Assembly: GCF_000213175.1 (NCBI RefSeq)
Contig: NW_009799179.1
Location: 631,713-695,712, forward strand
Origin: Neurospora tetrasperma FGSC 2508
Lineage: Eukaryota > Ascomycota > Sordariomycetes > Sordariales > Sordariaceae
DNA length: 64,000 nucleotides
Reading direction: 5' to 3'
The position numbers and the translations under genes were made by a program. How positions within the stretch are numbered: the first letter of the stretch is position 1; each line of letters opens with the position of its first letter. Positions 50,277 through 62,508 of this stretch are shown here, one piece after another. The notes under the pieces are model-generated. The model was given only the letters and a program-made list of their open reading frames with translations, was not told the DNA's origin and did no database searches.

Positions 50277-50577
50277 TACCACTACAACATTGAGACCAGC
50301 AACGGAACGAACCTGTTTCCCAGCACAGGTTTATTGATGATCATCGGCCCGGATCCTTGGGAAATTTGGCCGAGAAACCCAGCTTCGGCTCCGGCTGCAG
50401 TTCCCTCAAAAACACAACACAGCCAACCTCTTTCAACATTTTGCCTTCGTCCCATCATCAAGACCGAGCGAGACCGTTTATCGAAAGGAGGAGGGATCCA
50501 GGATCCAGCCATTGCAGAAGAAGACGACGACGACCTTGACCTTGCCTTGCCGTTTTAGTTCTTCAAAACCAACGGAA

Positions 50578-50600
50578 CCATCCATCCATCCATCCATCCA
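50578..50600. repeat. (CATC)n microsatellite
   Basis: About five and a half CATC units, the same word as the tract at 50242-50258, about 340 bp away. Confidence 0.9.
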
Positions 50601-50743
50601 ACCCCCCAGCAGCAGCCCCTGTCGACCAACCAACCAACCATCCCTCCTCACAAGCCTGTCGTCCCCCCGCGTCCGACAACCACCCCGTGCTCTCGCCCCT
50701 GTCGGTCCCACATCGCAACCGACCACCACCACATGCTGCGGGG

Positions 50744-50778
50744 GGTGGTGGTGGTGGTGGTGGTGGGGTGGGTGGTGT
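50744..50778. repeat. (GGT)n G-rich tract
   Basis: A run of GGT triplets with GGGG interruptions. Its many G runs on the plus strand could allow G-quadruplex folding, though most runs are only two G long. Confidence 0.85.
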
Positions 50779-50911
50779 GCCTTTGGATCTGGGTCTTGGG
50801 GTGAATGTGAACCCCCACGTCGAATTTACCCCCTAATTGGTAGGTGGCCGCCCGCCGCCCGTCTTTTGCCCGCCGCCCGTCTCGAAAAGAAAGCGAACCA
50901 AAAAGAAAAAG

Positions 50912-50932
50912 AAAAAAAAAAAAAAAAAAAAA
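50912..50932. repeat. Poly-A run (21)
   Basis: 21 A residues preceded by AAAAAG words; non-coding simple sequence. Confidence 0.9.
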
Positions 50933-51131
50933 GACTGTCTAGGGTTTACATACCAGCAGCCGCTTTGCTTTCTGTTTTCTGGTTTTTCTCGCTGTCTGTC
51001 CGTCCAAAGTTGCCGCAAGAAAGACGAGGAGTAGGAGCGAAAATCAACAGGAAAAATAAGCAAAATGGGCGAATAAACAACTTGCTTGCAGTTCCAAGAT
51101 TGCCCGATAGAAGGGAAAGAGGCCGGGATGC

Positions 51132-51155
51132 GACTGACTGACTGACTGACTGTGA
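51132..51155. repeat. (ACTG)n microsatellite
   Basis: About five ACTG units with one imperfect unit at the right end. Confidence 0.85.
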
Positions 51156-51668
51156 CTGCAAAGAGAGCTGAGAGAACTGAGTACAGGATGAAGGATGATG
51201 ACGCTGAGGGCCGCCGCGTGGTGGTGCTGGTGGTGGTGCTGGTGTGGTGACAGTGGTCACCCCCCCAAAGGGAAGTCAGTCGTCACTACCCCGAATGAAT
51301 CGCTAGCGTGCTCGGCTGAGGTGAAGCCTTCCATTCCTTCCCCCTCTAACTTTTCTTTACAATCCGCTTCTGGATATGACTTGCGCAGCCGCGGTATGTA
51401 TAGTGGTGTGCACTATAGTTCGATCGAACGAACTAATTAGGTTGTTCGTGAGTACTTCTCGTGAATGAAGATGGACGAACAGGTGGAATGGCGGCGAGCA
51501 CTTTGATTCCTTAACCTCCCCGTCTGACAACTTTCAAGTTGTCTCTTCGCATTCTTGTTCGTTCCATCATCCATTCCTACCGCACCCGTCTTGTTCGGGG
51601 AACACACCGCCTGCCAGACAGACTGGTGTCTATTCTATTCTATTTTACAGTACGTCAACCTGCCACCT

Positions 51669-51696
51669 CAGCCAGCCAGCCAGCCAGCCAGCCAGC
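51669..51696. repeat. (AGCC)n microsatellite
   Basis: About six and a half AGCC units. Microsatellites are crowded between 50.2 and 51.7 kb. Confidence 0.9.
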
Positions 51697-51995
51697 AAGC
51701 CGTTCGTTCGACAGACAGTTCGACATCTATCCCGTCCATTGACCCTACCTACCTATCAAAGGAGAAGGACTGAGGGACGGAACGAAGCAACACCACAACA
51801 CCAACAGCGTTGTTGTCTGTCCTCACTCAAATCTCCGAAGCCGGAGGTCTCCCCAAGTAGGTTTGGCGCTTGTCTTCCCACCCGTGCATGAGAGTTTGGG
51901 TTCACAAAGCTGGCAAGCTGGGAATATGCCCGCCCGGTCGCAGACAGATGGCATCACAGGTGAGACCACATCGATCATAACTAGCTTCCCTTTAC

Positions 51996-52022
51996 CTATC
52001 TCCAATCTATCTCTATCTATAT
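51996..52022. promoter_or_regulatory. Cluster of GATA motifs, complement strand
   Basis: Several TATC words lie within 27 bp (TATCTCCAATC, TATCTC, TATCTAT), equal to GATA sites on the minus strand. It is a candidate GATA-factor site with no proof of use. Confidence 0.3.
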
Positions 52023-55000
52023 TGCAGTTACGGTACTATCTCGGCAGAGATCAAGGGTTGGACAGGGAAACGCGCAACCATACTGTGACTGTGTAGCTGT
52101 ACGTCGGAAGCTTGAATTGTCTTGGCGACCAGCGGGTGGTTACCTGACCTCTAGTGCATATGTAGTAGAGGTCAGTCCGAGATCGCTCTCTCAACTGATA
52201 TCACCAGCAGCTTTGTGATTGGCTTTTTGACAACACATTTTCGGGTCGTACGTCGAGGGGGGCAGCAGCTTCCGTGTCATTCTCTTGTGGCAGGGCCCGG
52301 TTGCGGCGGTCTCGATTTAGTTGTCTTGTCAGTCTGACATTGAGTCTCGACCGGGAGAGCAACAAGTGATTCCATCGTTTTTGTCGAGATGCATGAGAGA
52401 CAGCGTCAGCACGATGCTTCGGATCCTAGGTCCTGTCAAATGTCCGTCCGTGTTGACGGGAGCCGCATCGACGGGCGGCTTCGCTCCGGAGAACAGGCAC
52501 GATGGATCTCACACCGGACCCTAGTGGACTTTCCGTCTCACTGTCTCTAGCGCAATGCAGCGCTTGGTTGGTCTGGTTTAGCGCTCCAACAGTAGCACCG
52601 TAGCTGGGCATTAGTGGTTTTCTCTAGTGCATGTTACCTGTCTCTTCCGCAGCACCTAGGAGGAGGAAGCAAGGGAGGGATTCCGTAAAAATCCACAGCA
52701 TCGGGAAATGAAGGAACGAAATTGAGGCTAGTGAGCCTCTCTGTTCCGATAGCGTATCTGCGGAAGTTTGATAGGCTCTTGATAGGGTCATTGAAATGTT
52801 TATGACAGAGACTCCAAGAGTGATGAATGTGAAAAGGACTCCATACAGTATCCGTGTTTTGGAGGAGCAGGCTGTGTCCATGGTGTTTTGGTGCGCGGCT
52901 CTGAGCGCGGAAAGAGGTAAACACCTCCGTCTTCCCAACCGCCATGATGGAGTCGTCCGTTCAGGACAAGGCCTTGCCCTTGATGATCGAGGTGGCCCAT
53001 AAAATGTCATGCAGAGAGAGAGCTCTTGGCGGATGGGCGCGGGACCGGACCCATCAGGCTTTTGGGATGCTGTGATCGACTTCACGAGGCCTTGATGAGG
53101 CTTCAGCTCCGCGTTGGACGTTTGCGCCGCAACGTCGCTCCGGGACCAGACATCAGGGCATTGATGGCATTCAGGACAGCTTTGGCCACTGGATGATCAT
53201 GACTTGCATCCAATATTCAGGATCAACTGTCCAGCTGCCTTGGGCCCTTTTCATTTTGGCCTTCTATGACGCGTACTGCATACTGTGCAGTGTATACTGC
53301 GTACTTCATGAAGCTTCATAGCCGGAGTGTTTCTTGTTGCTTCTGGTGGCGCTTGGCGGCCGATGTCCGCCGGCATTGGCAACAGAGTCTCTTGGGTCGG
53401 CAACAACCCCGTAAGACCGTCAAGCCATAACACTCTATGGACTTGAGGATAGCAACTGCGGCGATATTCTTGATGTTTGCGAACAGCGAGTGTAAACACT
53501 CCCGTAGTAATCTTGATTTTGTGACGTCGAGAGAGCGTCTTGGCAACAAAGCTGCAGTGAGGAGGAACCAAAGGCTTGGCTTTCGCACTGTTGATGCCAT
53601 CCCAAGGGTCTGGTGGGCTCCATTTCGATGGCATTGTCCAATGGTCATGAATGTTGGGCGCGGTTGCCCCCGGCCAAGCCTTGGAATTACATATATTCGT
53701 ACCGTAAGGCTCTTGATTGATATGTGTCTGCCTTTGCTCGTCATTGCTGAGCAGAGACGAGTTCTAGAATCGTGCATCATGCCCCCTGGTAACCAAGTTG
53801 ATGTGGTGGAGACGAGAAGGTGCCATTGTGCGTGACGGGCTCTCGCGCGCGCAGAAGCCTGGATGAGGCTCAATTTCATGGTGGAATCCTCCCGTCACCA
53901 ATGGCTTGTCGAGATTGAGAAAGGTCAAGCCAAGAATGGGGAGTTTTACAATAAGCCATGACAAAAGAGGACTGGGCTCTGTATCGTGGTGCGAGGTGTC
54001 CAAGTCTCGAGGAAAACGGCGTCGGAGAGAAAGAAGGCTTTCAGATGAAGGAACTGACGGGAAGGGAAGTACATTAGAATTGCCCTTTTACAGCGCTTCA
54101 GTGCCTGCAGCCTCTGAAAGTGGATGCATTTGCGCCTGCCAATTGGACTGTTCAGTGCCTGTAAAGTGCGCGGCAGCGGCAGGGGAAAAGGGACTGGAGC
54201 GATGGAATCCTCCATCTCTCAGTGGGGGTCGCCATGCAGCTCGATGCACATGTGCTTCTGCTGCCGGGTCCGAAGTACCCGGTACATACTTCGTCCTCCA
54301 TTTCACAGGCATCGCATATGATAATCCCTGTCGACCACACACAAGTGGAACTCAAAACCCCCCTCGGTCTCTCGGCCAATCTGGCCGTCTGCGCAACAAA
54401 GACGTTGTTAAAGATGCTGACACTACTCAAAATGTCAAGCCGGGCAGATGAGGAGCGCCACTTGAGACAAAGTGGGAAAGAGGTCACATGTACTCGCTTC
54501 CTTCCTCAGCCCGAAGGCCGTCTATCCAAGTCTTATTTTTACCACACTTTCATTCGTTGGTGTGAATCTGGGTCAAGTTGGCAGGGTGGGAAAACCATGT
54601 GGTTGCCAAATCTGACGATGAGACACTGTGACGGTGGTTCTGGTGCCGTGGTGTGTGAGAGGCGTGGGGTGGGGTGGTTTCAAAGCGGCCGCGTCCTTTG
54701 AGGAATTCCCTGCTGGGACGGATATATTGGAGTTGTTCGTTGAATAGCAAAGTAGTGTAGGGTAGCCTCGCTTGACGACATGCAGTGGAAGCCAAGGTGT
54801 TCCGCTGATGAGGAGAAGTTGAGTGAAGATGATGGGTCTTCAGTAATGTCGGTACTCAACTCAATCAACGATGAGGCGGCAGAAGAGGTGTCGATATGAT
54901 ATGTCAAGGGAAAGCGCTCGGGATGTCTCCTGTGCCGCATTGCAGTTCATCGTCGTAAAGTTCCTGTACTTGGCCTGGTCTTGCTGGCCATCCAGTGCGT

Positions 55001-57468
55001 CCCCGCTCATGCCTATATCTCCTGACCTCGCCAGTGACAGGTGTTGACACCTCCTTCACCACCTTAAATCGAACATCAGACGCTCGACGTTGTCGGGTTT
55101 TGTGGCAGGGACCTGCCGTTGCCTTTTTGGATCTCGAGTCTTGACCAGGCTGACAGATCTGGATCATGCGGGCATTGCCTTCATGGCAACATTTATTTGT
55201 GTGACAGCTATGCGGTTCTGACCATACTTAAGGGTCCTTCGCCATAAGGTATTGTACATACCGAAAACTATTCTTCGGCGGACACGGATCTGGTACAATA
55301 CCCGACTCGAAGCTCTGGGCGTCGAATTTGTTTGGATGGCAGTTCTGTCGATCTAGGAACGCTTTTCTGATCTTTATCTTTCAAGGTCTTTACGTCCATC
55401 TCGGCCTTTCAAGGTGCTGCCAGGCGTCACATTGCGTCCGCTCTAGGTAACCACCCGGGCCGAGACCTCGAAGGTATAAACGCCGTCAACATGTTCCCCT
55501 CAATAGCAAATCGGACTAAAGATAATTACAAACCCATCAAAATCACCCACGCACTCAACGTGACCAGGGGCAAGCGGCTTCATCCACAAAGTCGTGAAAT
55601 CGTTGTTGCTTACGCGGTCGCGCGGTTTTGCCGTTGCATGGTGGTTAAATTGTTAGTGACAGGGCTGCAAGCATGGCTCGGTTGAGGTCCCCACTGGCCT
55701 CGTCAGCTCCCTTGCGCGTACTAGTTCATAAGTGGTTTAGGCTCTGGAGTGGAGTCACATAGCCTCGACTTTTGCACCGACCAATCTCGTTACACGGTCT
55801 CGCTTTCACGTTCACGGAGCAGTTCATGATCCTTCTTGAGTCCAATGTCATTGGGCATTGATCTCTTCACCTCACATCCAAGTAAACAAGGGCCTACTGC
55901 GTACAACTGCCCGTCTACAGTCTACAAATATCTTTTGCTCGGTGAATCCGCCACGTCATTCGGTATGAGCCGATGGCTTTGCACTTTTACTTCTCATTAC
56001 GAAAAAGGAGTGCAGCTTCCAGACAGCTCTCTCACTCTCACCGACTCCCGTCGCATGCACTGCTACTACAGAAAGGTGCTGCGTTGTTTCAGTGAGGATT
56101 CTGATGCTGCTGCGCTTTTTGACTAGTGCCAGTTGGTTGCGCAGGGATTAAAACTTTAAATTCAGGGCCTCTTTGGCTCGTGGAAAACGCCCCGTCGAGC
56201 CGTAACAGGCAACCTGGACCTGGGCGACCACCACGATGCTACCCAGCAGGTCGGATTGCCAATGTCGAGAAGTGGGAGAATGAATGGCAACTGTGTACAT
56301 ACACAGAACTCTACTCACTACTCTACATACACTATAGGATCTAGAATTTCAGCATCTTTGCCACACAAGGACGACATGCGCAAAGGGCCGAATTCTGTCG
56401 CGGTCTCGTAAAGACGGCGAGTAAGAGACGGGTGCTGCTGATGAACCAAGACAGGCGGCGGCCAGGCGTTGCGAGAAGCCAGAAGGCCACGAACCACAAG
56501 TTTGACAACAGCCCTTTCACACACAGAAAAGAGCATGAACGCTTTACCATCAGGATGTTGAATAGGTACTTGGGCGGGAATAACTCTTGGCCGACAAGTC
56601 CGCCGAAGAGCCGATGGCCGAAGCCTTTGTCTTTGGCAAGTTCATTTACCGCTAACAAAGACAAAGAGGGTTTTTTTCTCTGAATTCGTCCTTCCGATAT
56701 CACAGCGAGTTCGGGCGACACTCTAGTTTAGCTGACGCTAGTTCGATTGTTAGTTGTTTCGAGGAGATGTGGCCGGAGCCGTAACGGGAATCAAGACCGT
56801 GATTGTCTCTTACAAAGGAAGGAAAAGCGAGCCATAACCCCACCAAAATACTCGTACCAACACTAACTCCCTGTTCACGCTGGAAGAAGCCGAGGCCACT
56901 ACCGCGTGTGCAATCTCGTGGGACACATCCACTCCTTCTCGCTCTGCTGACAGAGTTAAACCCAAGAGGGCTGTTGCGTCGGAGGCCAAGAGCTAAACAG
57001 AGACAACTACACAGTAAGAGTTGTTGTTTGAGACTTGATACTCTCGAGATCATCACGTCAGGAGCCTTCAATACCACCTAGGAAGAAAGTCCAGCCCCCC
57101 TTTGGCTCGCATCGAGGCGTATTGGATACTGGAAGCGTTGAACACATACCCCTCTTTGCCTGGCCGAATATTCATCTCCTCCCCCCCCCTCATCGTCGTC
57201 GTCAACTTGACAAAGCACTTCCTGCAGTCTGCCTTGCCTGAACCGAGTCTGGGCATGGTACGGCGAGGCATGGCATGTACATAGCAGACTACATGGGCAG
57301 ATGTTAGGTGCGGACTATTGCGGGCAACAACACAAGGGGTTACGATTTCACTTTTGAGTTTTGCCGTAGACGACGTTGACAGACACGGGCTGAGACGGGC
57401 TGGCCAGGACAGCAATTCCCCGTCTCCGTCGTACCTGGAGCCGAAGGGGGCCTGAGGGGCTTACACTA

Positions 57469-57486
57469 CTACTACATATGTAGTAG
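57469..57486. other. Perfect 18-bp palindrome
   Basis: CTACTACATATGTAGTAG is fully self-complementary. It is followed at 57488-57504 by a second inverted repeat, CTCTAG-5 bp-CTAGAG. Both lie about 1.7 kb before the nit-2 start codon and could be a dimeric factor site or part of a cruciform. Confidence 0.7.
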
Positions 57487-58606
57487 ACTCTAGTGTAGCT
57501 AGAGTGGAGACGGGAATTGACGACGGGATGATTTCACTTGTTGATTGCACGTCTCTTGAACAACGACATGCTTGGGTGCTGCTCGGGAACAGTTCGGGCA
57601 ATTAACTTGCCTCTATAATGTAGGTTGTAGTAACTAGCAACAAGGTCTTGTCGTCACATTCGCCCTCATCTTCATCATTTCTTGTCTTGTTGCTGTTGTC
57701 GCCGCTGACTTCTGAATGCAACGCCCGAAAGAAATCCATCTGCAACCCCCACAGGTAAAACGGCATCCCGGAGCCGGCCCTGGAATCTCTTCAACCCACA
57801 CAGCTAGAGATCCAAGCCAACCTCACCTTGCGGCCTTTGACGGCTTCGTTCGCTCCTCAGAGACACAACAAGAAAGAACCCCGGTCCAAGGCTCCAGGCA
57901 AACTGTAGTCAGCGCTTATACTATCAAATCTTTCTTTGGCATCTGTTTCACTTTGATACGGATATTTCCATGCCCCATGTCCATTGTCAACTGCGAACAG
58001 CCAGTCATCCGAAGAGAATGATGACTGAACTCGACAAGAACTGAAAGTGGACAATGAGCCTTCTGTGTACTGTGTACGTTTAGTCTAGCGGGTTCCGACA
58101 GGGGCTGGCAAGTACCGTGTACTGTGTACACTGCACCATGGACCATTTGCACTTCCTTCGACTGGCGAGGCTTGGGACTCGGTTCGCTAGCGTCCCGGCG
58201 TGCCGCACTTTTTCTCCAGTGGGCATTCCGTTGTGGAGTAGTCGCGGTGGGCAGCGCAACTTCTGACTGGTCTGCTCCGAGTTGCCGAGTGGGCTTTTTT
58301 TTTTTTGTGGCCGGCGGGCGTGTGCGGGCGCATGCGTCCCGAACATTGTGAGAAATTGGAAGCAGTGGGTGGCTCCGGCTCTGCAGAAGAGCAGCAGCCT
58401 GGGCAGTCGAAGAACTCCTCACAGTCAATTGAGCCAGAAAACGATGAAACCTCACAATGGAAGGCTGGCTGCCCCGTGCGCTGAGCAGCAAGCACTGCAG
58501 TCACCACCCGAACGTGGGGAAACTTTCCCTTCCACAACTAATCCACTTTGTGCCTCTACTCCTCTTAGTACCCTGACTGGACCGGAGGAGTTCTTGCTGT
58601 GGTATG

Positions 58607-59230
58607 GTTCGGCTGCTGCAACTGAGTGCTGCCGCTGCCGCTTGGCTACCGTAATCCACGTTCCCTGCTGAGCCGTCCTGGCAACTGTGCGTGCTGCTAC
58701 ACGCTACCACTACTAGTTCCAACGCCCCAAAAGTTTTGTACCGACGACTACGTACCTCTGCTGGAGCCCATCGCCTCCATCTTGGAAGATCCAGGAACCT
58801 CCACTACGACTGAAAGTCAATTTCACACATAGTCATCGGCTGCCATCTACTTGGTTGTCCAAACTATAGCTGGAACAACTCCTGTGGTCGTCGTCGCCGT
58901 CGCCGTCGCCGTCGCAGTTCACAGTCACGTTCCAATTCACGCTGTTCGAGAGAGAGAGCGCAGTCGAGACTGACCGTCCGTGACCGGCTTCTTTGACCTC
59001 TCCTCGCCTCTAGGTCTTTAGTACACTACCTACACTACCTAGGTTGGAGCCCACGCCCTTTCGCTGTCACCTGTCGGTCCTTCCACCCCACGACCCGGAA
59101 TCCCTTCCCCTCCTCCACCTCTCAGACTCTTTCCCTCAGACACGCAGGAGTCAAGGTCAACCGCCAACGTCTCATCCTCCAACCCACCCCCGGCAGGTCT
59201 CGCTCCTCCTTCCAGTTCCTCTGTGCGACA
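58607..59230 (+). promoter_or_regulatory. nit-2: ATG-free putative 5' leader of nit-2
   Basis: No ATG occurs on the plus strand in these 624 bp; about ten would be expected by chance. The last part, from about 59050, is rich in pyrimidines on the sense strand, as is common in fungal leaders and near start sites. This suggests a transcript that begins several hundred bases before the start codon. It contains CCGTCG repeats at 58887-58915. The start site itself was not identified. Confidence 0.55.
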
Positions 59231-62200
59231 ATGGCGGCCAGCACCACAACCCCAACCGCCACGACAAGGCCGTTTTTCACCATGAATCCCACGACAACAG
59301 AGCACGACTTTCGCTTCCCGCGCAGGCCAGGTGATTCCATGGCCGGCACCGGACTTGGGGGTGCCGCCATGTCATCGTCCTCAGCCAACAACAACAACCA
59401 GCACCACCACCCCATGAGCGCATTCAACCACCACCACCACAATGCTGCTGGCAGTGCCCGTGGCCGTGATAGCTACGGTCGCCCCAGCAGCAGCAACACC
59501 AGCAACGGCTTTGTGGCCAACATCAACCACCAGAGCAGTAGTCACAACAACATTAGTAAAAACATACCTCCTCCCACCAGTGACTACCACAACCAGTCGG
59601 CATCCAACGGCGCCGCAGCCTATGATCTGCTCCGCTCGTCCGCTTTCCCGCCTTTTCAGGACGGCCTGGCTGGCATGACCCAGAGCCCGGACGAGATGCA
59701 GAAACAGGACCCGCTGGCTACCCAGGTCTGGAAATACTTTGCTAAGACCAAGCTGGCCCTGCCCAACCAGGAGCGCATGGAGAACTTGACTTGGCGAATG
59801 ATGGCCAAGCCGCTGCAGACCTATCGTAGGCAAATGGAGACTGACCGGTATGTTTTGAAAAGAGAGACTATTTAAGAGACGTCGTGTGTTGTTCGCGAGC
59901 GTCTGGCCAGCAAGCTAATTATAATTGCATGTGTTGCAACAAAAAGGACACACCGTTTTTCGGAATCAGCCCCTCAAAAATCGACAAGCGGCATCGCGCG
60001 ATTGCGCAAGTCCTCGGAGCAGACCCAATCCCAGGGGTCTGACCTCATGAACCTGGACGATTTCATCAACGGCGAAAACATAAGCACGCCAGCCGGCCTG
60101 TCTCTTGCGCCTTCGCCCGAAACATCCTCCAAAATGGCCGACGACCGAACTGCTCACCACTCCACGGCTTCAGCTATCCCTATCAAGGCTCGCAAAGACC
60201 AGCAATCTCAGCACATGATCCCTCAGTCCGTCCCTGCGGCCCTGCACCACCCAAGGATGCAGACCGAATTTGGCTACCTTCCTCGACACCTTCGCAAAAC
60301 CAGCATCGACGAGACTAGCAAACGCGTGAGTAGCTTTTTGTGTTATCAGTCCCGCCTGCTGATCTGGTGTAATCTGGTCTGATATAATTATCCTTTGTCT
60401 AGAACCCGAACCGCAAACGCCCTGCCGATTTCTCTCCCCACGTCTCCGCGGTGACTCCTAGCTACGTGACCAACGGCCTCGACGCCGATACTGATCTCCA
60501 TGATTACTCGCTTGATCATACGAGTCATGACGGCTTGCCGCCGCAAACCGCCCATTCTTCGGTCCCCTACGCTCTCGATACCGTCGGCCTCGATGCTGAT
60601 AACTTCATCACCTCTGCCGGTCCCTTCCAGCAGAACTTCTCTTTCTCGCCGTCCACGTCACCGATGGTTAGCCACGATCCATTTACGGCCATGTTTGGCC
60701 CCAACAACTCTTCTATGCACAGCGGCCCTATCAATGGCAACAACTTCTACTCGCCCCCTGCCTCCGCATTCCAGTCGACTGCCTCTACGCCTCATCCCAT
60801 GAACGAGGGGGGTGATAACTTTTACTTTGGTGTCGACATGCGCCGCGCTCGCCAGCAGCCTTATCAGCCAGGAAACCATGGCATGGGCAACGCCATGGCT
60901 CACCAGTTCCCCTATGCCGGTAACGGCAACATGATGTTCCCGGCGTCTTCGGCTGGCCAGGATCCGACGCCCTCCTTTACGGCTCCGAACTCGTTTAGCG
61001 GCCACATTGACCCCACCCAAGTGTTCCATAACGAACAGGCAGTCCGATCACCAGGCATCAGTGTTTTGCAAGACAGTCTATTTACATTCGGAGCAGAATC
61101 TGATGGAGACGAGGAGGATGGTGGCGCATTTGCCGATCGCAACCTATCAATTTCTCATGACTTTTCTTCTCAGGGCATGGAGGAACCGGCATTTGACTCG
61201 CCGTCTATGGGATGGGATCCGTCTCTACCTGGAAATTTCAGCACGCAGGCGGCGAGGTATCCCGGTGGCCCCCCGCGAAAACAGGTTACGATTGGCGCTA
61301 CAACAACCGATTATGTTGATAACACTGGAGAATGGGATGGAAGCGGTCTTCCCAGGTCTCAGTCGCAGTCATTCCGTCAGAACGACCTGCGTAAAGGGAA
61401 GATGTCTAGGACGGCATCGACCCCAGGTCTGTCCGCTAGAATGAACCCGTTCGAGAGACTTGCGCAGTCTGCCTCCCACTCGCCACCTGCCGACGTAGGT
61501 CGTTCGTCTGGTCTTTCCTCGGTACCGGCAAGCCGGCCTTCATCCCCTCCTCCTGGAGCAAAGCAAGGTTCGACAACGAACTTGCAGGGCGCAGCTGGAA
61601 ACTCGACAGACACACCAACAACTTGCACTAACTGCTTTACGCAAACGACCCCATTGTGGCGCCGTAACCCAGATGGACAACCCCTCTGCAACGCTTGTGG
61701 CTTGTTCTTGAAGCTCCATGGTGTCGTGAGACCGCTAAGTTTGAAGACGGATGTCATCAAGAAAAGGAACCGCGGTTCGGGAGCGAGCCTGCCTGTGGGC
61801 GGTACGAGCACGCGGTCCAAGAAGAATGCAAGCATGAGTGCAGCCGCTCGGAAGAACTCGACTTTGTCCATTACCTCCAACGCCAACAATCAACCACCCG
61901 CCCAGGTGGCGACACCTCCGGCTCAGCAGCAAGTCCGTGCCAGCAGTGTCAACGAGAGCGAAAGCCCTGCGAGTGGCCCCGCTTCGGGTGGTAACACTGC
62001 GGGTAGTACCCCCACGAGTTATCACGGGAGCACGGGCTCTACGAGTGGTGCTGTGGGTGGAAAGAGTGTGATACCCATCGCGTCCGCGCCGCCCAAGAGT
62101 GCGCCGGGACCTGGGGCTGGTTCAATGTCTCGCCGCGACACGATTAGCTCGAAACGCCAGAGGCGTCACAGCAAGAGCGCCGGAAGCGATCAGCCTGTCA

Positions 62201-62508
62201 GTGCCGGAGCTGTCAGCAGCAGCGGAATGGACGTTGATAGTCCCGCCAATTCGACGGGATCTAATGAAACAATGCCCACCTTCAACCCCGGCGGTGCCTT
62301 TTCTGGGCTTCCCCCAACGACTCAGAGTAGCCTTGGCTTCGGCAATGGGTATATCAACACCCCCCGTCCCATGGTTGGGCCTGGCGGTATGATGGGAATG
62401 CCAAACGGCCAAGCTGGTCAGATGATGGGTGCGAGCAGCAGCAGTGGGCCTGGTAGCGGCCCTTCTCGTACTGGAGCCGAGTGGGAATGGCTCACAATGA
62501 GTCTTTAA
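59231..62508 (+). CDS. nit-2: NIT2, global nitrogen regulator, GATA factor
   Basis: Exons 59231-59847, 59947-60325 and 60403-62508 give 1033 residues, against about 1036 recalled for N. crassa NIT2. It activates genes for use of secondary nitrogen sources when ammonium and glutamine are scarce. The N-terminal part is Ser/Asn/His-rich. A conserved AreA-type block follows ([32 protein letters not shown], at the end of exon 1, seen as adjoining shorter words), then [14 protein letters not shown]. The single zinc finger begins at about residue 740 (CTNC...LCNAC, C-x2-C-x17-C-x2-C) with a basic flank, [11 protein letters not shown]. The protein ends EWEWLTMSL, the tail through which NMR represses NIT2. 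Splices: CG|GTATGT...AAAAAG with a GCTAAT branch site, and CGC|GTGAGT...GTCTAG. The start has a strong ACAATGG context. Confidence 0.97.

Larger units (their letters stand above)
46931..58606. other. Long region without a convincing gene, upstream of nit-2
   Basis: About 11.7 kb. The first few hundred bases should be the SMC5 3' UTR. Open frames of up to about 190 codons (for example 53316-53879 and 52624-53085) have no recognised domain and are crossed by similar frames on the other strand. The region is rich in simple repeats between 50.2 and 51.7 kb and has GATA clusters near 49.6 and 52.0 kb. It may serve as distal control DNA of nit-2 or carry non-coding transcripts, which I cannot tell from sequence. 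Confidence 0.5.

Noticed and set aside
50512-51141. 209-codon open frame on the plus strand
   Set aside because: Begins with TTG and reads through microsatellites and poly-A; low-complexity product.
52624-53085. 153-codon frame with one hydrophobic stretch
   Set aside because: The hydrophobic segment alone is not enough. There is no family likeness, and overlapping frames exist in the same place.
53316-53879. 187-codon ATG-started open frame, minus strand
   Set aside because: No domain, no splice context, crossed by open frames of similar size on the other strand.
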